Source: Caryophanales bacterium UBA3631 | GTDB taxonomy: Bacteria > Bacillota_I > Bacilli_A > RF39 > UBA660 | Reading direction: 5' to 3' | DNA length: 13,152 nucleotides | NCBI GenBank assembly: GCA_002374055.1 | Contig: DFLA01000015.1 | Span: 1-13,152 of the forward strand | Shown: positions 6,620-12,198 of the stretch, piece after piece | Layout of the letters: each line of letters opens with the position of its first letter | Numbering within the stretch: position 1 is the stretch's first letter | Notes under the pieces: model-generated | Databases searched by the model: none | What the model was told of the DNA's origin: nothing | Seen by the model: only the letters and a program-made list of their open reading frames with translations | Program-made: the position numbers and the translations under genes

Positions 6620-7133
6620 AAAATTTCCACAAATTATCTTTATCATCATCAGCTTCATTATCAAGCAATGGTTTTATATCATCAATGTCATTTAATATCG
6701 TATTAGTTATAGGATTATCATTAACAATTTTATCATCACCATCATTTTTTAATACTATATGATCTTCCTCTTTTACATCTTCCACAGGTTTAATCTCTTG
6801 CTCAGGTAAACTATCATCATTTAATAATGGAGCATCAAACGAAAGATTGTCATTGCTTTCTTGATTTACACTATCAGAAGTAGTATCATCTACTTTATTA
6901 AAATCCGTATCCTCAAAAAAACCATTATCAGGTAAATCCGCATTTTCTATTTCATTATTTTCTTCTTTTTTTAATTCTTCTTTTTTCTTTTTTCTATCAT
7001 CTATGCTTTTCTTTTTCTTAGCTTTAGCTTTTTCTTCAAAATGGGTATTATCAGCAATATAACCAATAAGCGCTAATATAAGTACAACACTAATAACCAC
7101 AAACCATACATAATTATCAATCACAAAATTCAT
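6618..7133 (-). CDS. single-pass membrane protein with charged, mostly acidic cytoplasmic tail
   Basis: This 171-aa protein is not recognised as a known family. A membrane segment at about residues 9-27 is followed by a strongly basic stretch (EEKAKAKKKKS to about 57), which predicts N-out, C-in topology. The rest is low-complexity sequence rich in Asp, Glu, Asn and Ser, with recurring short hydrophobic patches (PLLNDDSLP, KPLLDNE) and an aromatic end, NLWKF. The layout (anchor, charged linker, short C-terminal motif) resembles adaptor proteins that hold a partner at the membrane. That is inference from shape only. GGAGG lies 8 nt before the ATG. It has its own promoter and terminator, and may also receive read-through from trmL. 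Confidence 0.75.
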   Translation of the reverse strand: MNFVIDNYVWFVVISVVLILALIGYIADNTHFEEKAKAKKKKSIDDRKKKKEELKKEENNEIENADLPDNGFFEDTDFNKVDDTTSDSVNQESNDNLSFDAPLLNDDSLPEQEIKPVEDVKEEDHIVLKNDGDDKIVNDNPITNTILNDIDDIKPLLDNEADDDKDNLWKF

Positions 7134-7160
7134 ATTGATAACCTCCCTATTCTTCTACAC

Positions 7161-7199
7161 TTCATACATTATCTTAACATTAATTGTCAATTTAAACAA
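7161..7199 (-). promoter_or_regulatory. overlapping promoters of the acidic-tail protein gene
   Basis: A perfect TTGACA (7185-7190) precedes TATGAA (7161-7166) with an 18-nt spacer. A second, overlapping option is TTGTTT (7194-7199), 17 nt, then the extended -10 TGTTAAGAT (7171-7179). The predicted starts, near 7154 and 7164, give leaders of about 20 and 30 nt. Confidence 0.6.
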
Positions 7200-7208
7200 T
7201 ACTTTTTA

Positions 7209-7721
7209 TCATTCTTGTAAATAATTTTCACCTTTAAATGGTTCTACCAATGATAAATCATTATAATTTTGTTGTCTTAAAACCTCATAAATCATGATAG
7301 CTGCACAATTAGATAAATTAAGTGCACGTATCTTATCATTAGTTGGAATACGCATACAATGATCTAGATCTTCTTTTAGTATTTCCTTTGGTATCCCCGT
7401 ACTTTCTTTACCAAATATTAAATATATATTTTCATTGTGGTCACTATAATCAAAAGAAGTATGTGGCTTTTTACCATATCTAGTCAGATAGTAGTAAGTA
7501 CCTTTATTCTTTGATTTGAAATCTTCCCAATTCTCATAAACTGTATAATCACAATTATTTATATAATTAGCTCCACTACGTTTTATACTTTTTTCATCTA
7601 GTGAAAAGCCTAATGGCTTTATAAGATGTAGTTTGGTGTCTGTTCCAGCACAAGTTCTCATTATATTACCAGTATTACCTGGTATCTCAGGTTCATATAA
7701 AACTATATTATTCAACTTCAT
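7209..7721 (-). CDS. trmL: tRNA (cytidine/uridine-34 2'-O)-methyltransferase TrmL (SpoU family)
   Basis: This 170-aa SPOUT methyltransferase 2'-O-methylates the wobble base of certain tRNA(Leu) species using SAM, in the cytoplasm. The knotted-fold motifs are all visible: LYEPEIPGNTGNIMRTCA (8-25), LIFGKESTGIP (101-111) and IRALNLSNCAAIMIYEVLRQ (131-150; RSLNLSN in many homologues). The length is normal for the family. The start is uncertain. GTG 7724 and ATG 7721 fall on or directly after the AGGTG SD, whereas TTG 7715 sits 5 nt after AGGTGA and would give the family-typical MNNIVLYEPEIP beginning. It overlaps the end of the upstream gene by 6-15 nt, so translation is probably coupled. It stops with TGA. 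No clear terminator follows. Confidence 0.94.
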   Translation of the reverse strand: MKLNNIVLYEPEIPGNTGNIMRTCAGTDTKLHLIKPLGFSLDEKSIKRSGANYINNCDYTVYENWEDFKSKNKGTYYYLTRYGKKPHTSFDYSDHNENIYLIFGKESTGIPKEILKEDLDHCMRIPTNDKIRALNLSNCAAIMIYEVLRQQNYNDLSLVEPFKGENYLQE

Positions 7722-8214
7722 CACCTATGATTCCATGTTTTAAGAAAAACATTCTTACATCTCTTATATTAATTTCAGTATCATCTTGATATAAAGCATC
7801 AACAATTCTTCCGTCTTTAAAAATAAGTATATTAGATCTACTAACTATTACGTTCTTATTATATTCTAAATTACTACTAAAATAGTTATCCAAAATTTTT
7901 ATATCATCACTATCTACAGTATCTATATAAATAAACTCATTATTAAAACTGTCACTACCAACTAATCTCTTTAAACTATTCTCAAAAGATTTTGTTTTAT
8001 AATCTTTTATATCTCTTATATATAAAACCATATTAGGATTTTCTTTAACGTAGTTAGATAATTCATCTATCGTAATTGTAGGTATTCCATCCATATTTCG
8101 ATCACGATATGATCTAGTATTCTCATATAAATTTGTTGCATAATATAACAATATTAATGTTCCTATTATAAGTCCTAATAAAATAAAATAATTTTTCTTT
8201 GGAATTTCACGCAT
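7708..8214 (-). CDS. Cys-less thioredoxin-like membrane protein, unknown function
   Basis: This 168-aa protein has a basic N terminus (MREIPKKNY), a membrane segment at about residues 9-26, then an outside domain. That domain reads as a thioredoxin fold: ITIDELSNYV helix, NMVLYIRD strand, a long helix, EFIYIDT strand, NILIFKDGRIVDALY hairpin and a final helix (INIRDVRMFFLKHG). There is no cysteine anywhere, so it cannot act as a redox thioredoxin. Upstream in-frame starts exist (GTG 8226, ATG 8223). ATG 8214 is preferred because transcription is predicted to start near 8231. The gene shares a transcript with trmL and overlaps its start, although no functional link to tRNA modification is apparent. 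Confidence 0.72.
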   Translation of the reverse strand: MREIPKKNYFILLGLIIGTLILLYYATNLYENTRSYRDRNMDGIPTITIDELSNYVKENPNMVLYIRDIKDYKTKSFENSLKRLVGSDSFNNEFIYIDTVDSDDIKILDNYFSSNLEYNKNVIVSRSNILIFKDGRIVDALYQDDTEINIRDVRMFFLKHGIIGDEVE

Positions 8215-8237
8215 ATATATCATCACATCCTATAATA

Positions 8238-8266
8238 ATTTTAACATAAATAAAATCAACTTTCAA
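8238..8266 (-). promoter_or_regulatory. promoter of the 7708-8214 gene and trmL
   Basis: TTGAAA (8261-8266), a 17-nt spacer and TAAAAT (8238-8243), with TGT immediately upstream of the -10 (extended -10), lie on the minus strand. This is among the best promoters in the window. Initiation is expected near 8231. Confidence 0.75.
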
Positions 8267-8298
8267 TTGTTATTACAATATATGACTATTTAATTGCT

Positions 8299-8312
8299 TT
8301 GTTTATAAACAA
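8299..8312. repeat. 14-bp perfect palindrome upstream of a promoter
   Basis: TTGTTTATAAACAA is a perfect dyad in the 111-bp gap between the AAA+ gene and the promoter at 8238-8266, about 33 bp upstream of its -35. It is a possible regulator site, though in AT-rich DNA a chance palindrome cannot be excluded. Confidence 0.4.
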
Positions 8313-8325
8313 ATTGTAAACTGAT

Positions 8326-8357
8326 AAAAAAATATAGAGATGACACATTCATCTATA
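8326..8357 (-). terminator. intrinsic terminator of the AAA+ gene
   Basis: Arms at 8349-8357 and 8333-8343 pair over nine base pairs with a bulge, around a 5-nt loop. Seven T follow on the minus strand (8326-8332). The stem contains the TAG stop at 8353-8355. Confidence 0.8.
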
Positions 8358-9393
8358 GGTCAATCTCTTTATCTTCTACATCTTCTATTGTTACAACCGG
8401 TAATACAATACCTTCTTCATCACATAGTTTTTTAAAATCTTGACGGAACTTTGTTAATTCCTTAACTATACTGTCAGGATATATTCTCTTACTAATTTTA
8501 ATAGCATTATAAACATCTTCTATATCTACTTGTTTTTTGTTATGATATAGTGCGTGTGAGAACGCTTGAGTTAGTACCGAAAAAGCAACGTCTGGATACA
8601 TGGCAGATAATCCATATACTCTTTTAAACTCTGATGTTGCACTTACTATAGCCTTTACAAGTAGCTCAGTAACATATTCATTATATTTAAATGTAACACC
8701 TGTTTGTTTAGCTATCTTAGGTATTGTACCCATCAAAATCTTAACAGTAGTAGGTTCATCAGGTTCTAATACTTCAATTTTTTCAAATCTACGTAAAAAG
8801 GCTCTATCTCTAATTACATATGTATTATACTCAACTGTTGTAGTTGCCCCAATAGCTTTGATATCTCCACGATCTAAGCCTGCCTTTAACATATTAGCTA
8901 AGTCCATAGATTCTCCTCCACCAATTAGAGTATGAACCTCATCAATAAACACAATAGTCTTAGACGTATGTTTTAATTCTTGAACTAAAAGATTCATTAT
9001 TAATTCATCTTTGCCATCTACAACTATTCTACCTACTAATGATGTTGAATTAAACTTTATAACGCGATATCCTTTTAAAGCCTCTGGAACTTGATTATTT
9101 TTAATCAAATATGACAATCCTTCAACAATAGCTGTTTTACCTATACCAGGTTTACCTACTAATAATCCAGACTTTTCTGGTGTAAGTAATACAATCATTA
9201 ATCTTTTTATTTCGTCATCTCTAGCTATAGCTGGATTAGTTACATATTCTTTAGCAGTTAAATCTTCTCCATAATTAGCTAAAACACTAAAATTAACAGA
9301 TTGTTTTTTTTCAGATAATACATTTTCCTCTTTATCTACCTCAATTGGTTTCACAGGATTTACTGAAATCGAATTATTATTTTCATTATTCAT
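8353..9393 (-). CDS. single-domain Clp-like AAA+ ATPase
   Basis: This 346-aa cytoplasmic ATPase matches the first AAA+ module (D1) of ClpB/ClpC. NPAIARDDEIKRL (53-65) equals the DPVIGRDEEI start, then Walker A GKPGIGKT (80-87), Walker B IVFIDEVHTL (147-156), sensor-1 IGATT (181-185), and Arg finger LRRF (200-203). A helical lid follows, with YPDVAFSVLTQA in place of the Clp RFLPDKAIDLIDEA. The Clp N domain, the middle domain and the whole second AAA+ domain are absent. The pore loop is changed: VGRIVVDGKDE (120-130) replaces the usual KYRGEFE, removing the substrate-gripping Tyr. Residues 1-45 look disordered. GTG 9402 opens the frame, but AGGTGA with 5-nt spacing selects ATG 9393. It follows the thioredoxin lipoprotein gene by 9 nt. 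Substrate and partner are unknown. Confidence 0.88.
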   Translation of the reverse strand: MNNENNNSISVNPVKPIEVDKEENVLSEKKQSVNFSVLANYGEDLTAKEYVTNPAIARDDEIKRLMIVLLTPEKSGLLVGKPGIGKTAIVEGLSYLIKNNQVPEALKGYRVIKFNSTSLVGRIVVDGKDELIMNLLVQELKHTSKTIVFIDEVHTLIGGGESMDLANMLKAGLDRGDIKAIGATTTVEYNTYVIRDRAFLRRFEKIEVLEPDEPTTVKILMGTIPKIAKQTGVTFKYNEYVTELLVKAIVSATSEFKRVYGLSAMYPDVAFSVLTQAFSHALYHNKKQVDIEDVYNAIKISKRIYPDSIVKELTKFRQDFKKLCDEEGIVLPVVTIEDVEDKEIDL

Positions 9394-9402
9394 TATTTTC
9401 AC

Positions 9403-9831
9403 CTACTTTATAAATCCATTACTTTTGAACTTTTTAACTGAATAATCATAATTTTTATTACCAACTATTCTAGTATACTCAGGACTTGTTTTGCCATCTC
9501 CTTCGACTCCATTCTTAAAGAAGACAACAGTTGGAGTACCTGTAAAGCTTATCTTATTACCTAATGAATCGTTATCATTATCTGATAGTTTAGAAATATC
9601 AATATAGTATACTTTAACTTGATACCTTTTAATAATTCTTTCAAGTGTTGGTTTATACTCAAGACAGTGACTACATGTACTTGAACCAATTAACAAAACA
9701 AATGTTTCTTTGTTGTCAACCATCTTATTAAATTTATTATAGTTTATTTCTTTATATGTTGTAAGTCTTCCAAAACAACCTGTCATCAAAAAACAAACAA
9801 CAGCAATTGTAATTATTTTTAAATTCTTCAT
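9403..9831 (-). CDS. thioredoxin-family lipoprotein
   Basis: This 142-aa protein has a signal peptide ending in the lipobox LMTGC (lipidated Cys19), so it should be tethered on the outer face of the membrane. A thioredoxin fold follows. FVLLIGSSTCSHC carries the redox pair Cys53-Ser-His-Cys56, KVYYIDISKL is the second strand-helix, and FTGTPTVVFFKNG supplies the cis-Pro (Pro100). CSHC rather than CGPC suggests an oxidase, isomerase or specialised reductase, but direction cannot be read from sequence. AGAGGTAAC directly precedes the ATG, and TATAAT lies at 9853-9858. It forms a tight unit with the AAA+ ATPase gene downstream, although the two products are predicted on opposite sides of the membrane. 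Confidence 0.88.
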   Translation of the reverse strand: MKNLKIITIAVVCFLMTGCFGRLTTYKEINYNKFNKMVDNKETFVLLIGSSTCSHCLEYKPTLERIIKRYQVKVYYIDISKLSDNDNDSLGNKISFTGTPTVVFFKNGVEGDGKTSPEYTRIVGNKNYDYSVKKFKSNGFIK

Positions 9832-9852
9832 TGTTACCTCTTTTCCCTAATT

Positions 9853-9858
9853 ATTATA
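9853..9858 (-). promoter_or_regulatory. -10 of the thioredoxin lipoprotein / AAA+ unit
   Basis: A perfect TATAAT on the minus strand is preceded by TGTTA. Initiation near 9846 leaves a leader of about 14 nt that contains the SD. The -35 would fall in the T-tract of the LysM gene terminator and has no good match. Confidence 0.5.
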
Positions 9859-9872
9859 TAACATATAAAAAG

Positions 9873-9909
9873 AAAAAAAAAGATGTTTTAATTAATATCA
9901 TCTTTTTTT
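9873..9909 (-). terminator. intrinsic terminator of the LysM gene
   Basis: Eleven-bp arms at 9899-9909 and 9875-9885 (core GATG/CATC with A/T extension) enclose a 13-nt loop, and the right side merges into a run of T on the minus strand. The upstream arm lies entirely inside the coding sequence, and the stop at 9888-9890 falls in the loop. Confidence 0.75.
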
Positions 9910-10349
9910 ACAGCAATAAGCTGATCTTTTTCAATATAAATTTCATCATTACTATCAATTATATTATCCATATTAGTAGATAATTTCTGGGCAACACTTT
10001 CTAATGTATCACCGCTTTCAGTAATGATAAATTTAGTATTTTCTAGTGGTATTATTATCTGTTCATCTTCATATATATAATCATCTTCTTTAATCCCATT
10101 GATACCTAACAAATCCTTATAATTAATTCCTAACTCATTAGCTATATTATATATAGTGTCTCCATCTTTTACCTTATAAATTCCAAACATATCATCTGAA
10201 TTTAATGGGACTATCATTTGGTTAGTATTTTCAAACTTATAATTTGAATCAAATCCATTAATATCATTTAATGTATCAACATCTGTATCAAATATATTTG
10301 CGATTGAATTTAAACTATCACCATCACGTATATCATATATTTTGTACAT
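9888..10349 (-). CDS. triple-LysM protein without signal peptide
   Basis: This 153-aa protein consists almost entirely of three LysM repeats: residues 3-49 (YDIRDGDSLNSIANIF, then QMIVPL), 57-102 (YKVKDGDTIYNIANEL, then QIIIPL) and a more diverged third at 107-147 (FIITESGDTLESVAQKL). LysM normally binds N-acetylglucosamine chains such as peptidoglycan. There is no signal peptide or membrane segment and the protein is acidic. It is therefore either cytoplasmic, exported by an unusual route, or assembled onto a surface such as a spore coat. The frame opens at 10418, but GGGGTGAAAGC before ATG 10349 and a TATAAT at 10366-10371 set the start. It has its own terminator. Confidence 0.85.
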   Translation of the reverse strand: MYKIYDIRDGDSLNSIANIFDTDVDTLNDINGFDSNYKFENTNQMIVPLNSDDMFGIYKVKDGDTIYNIANELGINYKDLLGINGIKEDDYIYEDEQIIIPLENTKFIITESGDTLESVAQKLSTNMDNIIDSNDEIYIEKDQLIAVKKDDIN

Positions 10350-10365
10350 GCTTTCACCCCATAAT

Positions 10366-10371
10366 ATTATA
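10366..10371 (-). promoter_or_regulatory. probable -10 of the LysM gene
   Basis: A perfect TATAAT on the minus strand lies 16 nt upstream of ATG 10349. The -35 at 17 nt (GTTTCT) is poor. Initiation near 10359 would start the mRNA inside the SD, giving a leader of about 10 nt. Confidence 0.45.
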
Positions 10372-10394
10372 TGTATATTTTGATTTTTAGAAAC

Positions 10395-10416
10395 AAAAAA
10401 GAGAGTTTTAACTCTC
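10395..10416 (-). terminator. intrinsic terminator of the 10408-11676 gene
   Basis: A 6-bp stem GAGAGT/ACTCTC (10411-10416 with 10401-10406) with loop TAAA is followed by six T on the minus strand. The upstream arm is in the coding sequence and the TAA stop (10408-10410) sits in the loop. Confidence 0.88.
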
Positions 10417-11676
10417 ATGAATATAATAAGTTAATGTCTTATTAAACTGATATTCTGTATTTTCATACACCGTTTTATTTCCGGTTATATCACTATAATA
10501 TCTTACAGCATTATTATAATTATAATAAACATATTCACCAACAAACTTCAAACTGTTTGGATCATCAGTTTTAAATATATAAGTAAGTTTATCCTTATAT
10601 CCTATTGGAGCACGATATACATCATATAAATTTCCATTTCTTTTTACGTAATAATAGAATCCTGATAGTTTATTACCATTTTTAATTATTCTCTGATATG
10701 TATCATCAGATGATTCTTCATAATACTTAAATTTAACTTCATCTGAAGCTGCTTCATATGCATTTATATCTTCCCATTTACCGTTATTATAGCTAATTAT
10801 TTTAGCATCTGACTTTCCTAACGTTATAAGTCTCTTATGTTTAATATCTAATTGATACTGAGCCTTATTACTCTTATCATATATATATAAAGAGTCTCCA
10901 ACTACGCCTTGTATATATGAATTAAAAGATATTCTTGTAGTCATATTAATATAATCAAGTTTATTCTTTTCAATATCAACCACAACAAAACGATTAAAAT
11001 CATACTTACTATCGTAATCAGCTGAAACATAATACTTTGAAACTATTGTAGTTAATTTCTTTGTATATTCATCATTTGAAAATAATTTCATATGATTAAC
11101 CGTAGAAATAACCTTTCTTGATAATATATATATTCCATTATAATCATTTATGGCAAGATAATGATTTCTAGCCAAATTACTTTTATAAACTGTTATATTC
11201 TTAAAATTATAATCATCTTTTTGATTGTCTGTAAATTTATTCTCATCATAACCTTTTAAAGATTTAACAAATGAATCTAAGTTTTCATCATATCCAGACA
11301 ACATACGATAATTCTTAGTTATTCCATTATCATCACAAAGCACATCTGTTACTTGTTCATTATCTCTAAAATGTGGATAAATACATTTATACTTTCCGTT
11401 ATAGTAATCAATTGATCTTATTAATTCCTTAGAAAAACCATAATTATTAAAAGTCTCTATAACAAACTTAGTACCATCTATATCAATATCAAATATATAG
11501 TTATTAGTCTCATTTTTTATTCGTTTAATATTTTTTTCTTTTACTTTCGCACTTAATTTATCATTTACACCTACTATATATGTCATTTCATATCCAGTAT
11601 TAAAAAAATTAAATGTTAATTGGATAAATATATAAACAGAAAACATAAATAACAACATTGTAAATATACGTTTCAT
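10408..11676 (-). CDS. membrane-anchored protein with large ectodomain, unknown function
   Basis: This 422-aa protein is not recognised. One N-terminal hydrophobic segment (about residues 4-25) with no lipobox acts as a signal anchor, and some 395 residues lie outside. The ectodomain is rich in Tyr, Asn, Asp and Lys. It has many short beta-like stretches ending in Y-Y or Y-D (YLAINDYNGIYILSR, SLYIYDKSNKAQYQLDI, GFYYYVKRNGNLYDVYR, EYVYYNYNNAVRYYSD), suggesting a beta-propeller or similar repeat fold. It has exactly two cysteines, Cys98 and Cys114, which could form a disulfide. The frame opens at a TTG (11685) directly abutting the AGAGGG SD, so ATG 11676, 9 nt after that SD, is the likely start. 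It has its own promoter and terminator, and lies between the units encoding CxxC thioredoxin proteins. Confidence 0.78.
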   Translation of the reverse strand: MKRIFTMLLFMFSVYIFIQLTFNFFNTGYEMTYIVGVNDKLSAKVKEKNIKRIKNETNNYIFDIDIDGTKFVIETFNNYGFSKELIRSIDYYNGKYKCIYPHFRDNEQVTDVLCDDNGITKNYRMLSGYDENLDSFVKSLKGYDENKFTDNQKDDYNFKNITVYKSNLARNHYLAINDYNGIYILSRKVISTVNHMKLFSNDEYTKKLTTIVSKYYVSADYDSKYDFNRFVVVDIEKNKLDYINMTTRISFNSYIQGVVGDSLYIYDKSNKAQYQLDIKHKRLITLGKSDAKIISYNNGKWEDINAYEAASDEVKFKYYEESSDDTYQRIIKNGNKLSGFYYYVKRNGNLYDVYRAPIGYKDKLTYIFKTDDPNSLKFVGEYVYYNYNNAVRYYSDITGNKTVYENTEYQFNKTLTYYIHES

Positions 11677-11706
11677 TATTATCAACCCTCTTGATTTTAT
11701 ATTTTT

Positions 11707-11735
11707 ATTATATAAAATAATTTTAACTTTTACAA
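11707..11735 (-). promoter_or_regulatory. promoter of the 10408-11676 gene
   Basis: TTGTAA (11730-11735), a 17-nt spacer and a perfect TATAAT (11707-11712) lie on the minus strand, with initiation expected near 11700. The -35 directly abuts the T-tract of the preceding gene's terminator. Confidence 0.72.
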
Positions 11736-11762
11736 TAGAAAAAGAAACTAAACATTAGTTTC
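11736..11762 (-). terminator. intrinsic terminator of the thioredoxin/PH unit
   Basis: An 8-bp perfect stem GAAACTAA/TTAGTTTC (11755-11762 with 11744-11751) with a 3-nt loop is followed by TTTTTC and more T on the minus strand. The TAG stop (11748-11750) is in the descending arm. Confidence 0.88.
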
Positions 11763-12194
11763 TCCTTGTTTCATATGACGTTTTTTATGCATCATATATT
11801 CACTTATGCTTGTTTCAATTTCTGGTAAACTTTTTTTATCTAAATTAGAAATTACTACTAATTCTTTAACTGTATCTATATATATTTTACCCCAAATAAT
11901 ACCACTTGATACTTCTAAATCATTAAATAAATCAGGCGTTATTGAAGTTAGAAAATAACCAAATACAAGTCTATCCTCTCCTAATAATATTCGTTTGTTT
12001 GTAACTAATATTATATATGTAGTGATTATATCTAATGGATTATCATTCTTTTGTCCTGCAAATGCATATACGATTTCCTCACCAGGATTTAAGTGTTTTT
12101 CAAGAACTTTTGCGTGTTTTTTTAATCTCCAAGCAATAGTTAATGGATATTTCCTTTTGAATTTCATCACTTCATCATAAACGTGTTTTTCCAT
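11748..12194 (-). CDS. bacterial PH-domain protein (bPH/YokE-like)
   Basis: This 148-aa protein has no signal peptide or membrane segment, so it is probably cytoplasmic. Residues about 36-135 form a bacterial pleckstrin-homology domain: LNPGEEIVYAFAG (35-47), the hallmark IILVTNKRILL (61-71), VFGYFLTSI (77-85) where the bPH 'I-ysI' strand falls, GIIWGKIYI and ISNLDKKSLPEIETSI with the final helix. The N-terminal 35 residues are basic and helical. Such domains usually mediate binding to membrane lipids or proteins, and no enzyme activity is implied. It starts 4 nt after the stop of the double-thioredoxin gene, whose final codons overlap its SD (AGGGTGA). The two are clearly co-translated, but they face opposite sides of the membrane. 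Confidence 0.8.
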   Translation of the reverse strand: MEKHVYDEVMKFKRKYPLTIAWRLKKHAKVLEKHLNPGEEIVYAFAGQKNDNPLDIITTYIILVTNKRILLGEDRLVFGYFLTSITPDLFNDLEVSSGIIWGKIYIDTVKELVVISNLDKKSLPEIETSISEYMMHKKRHMKQGETNV

Positions 12195-12198
12195 TATA

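Noticed and set aside
8600..8935. Plus-strand open frame of about 111 codons
   Set aside because: Antisense of the conserved AAA+ gene, with no recognisable domain.
10350..10418. N-terminal extension of the LysM protein
   Set aside because: It would start inside the previous gene's terminator, upstream of the predicted promoter. The SD directly supports ATG 10349.
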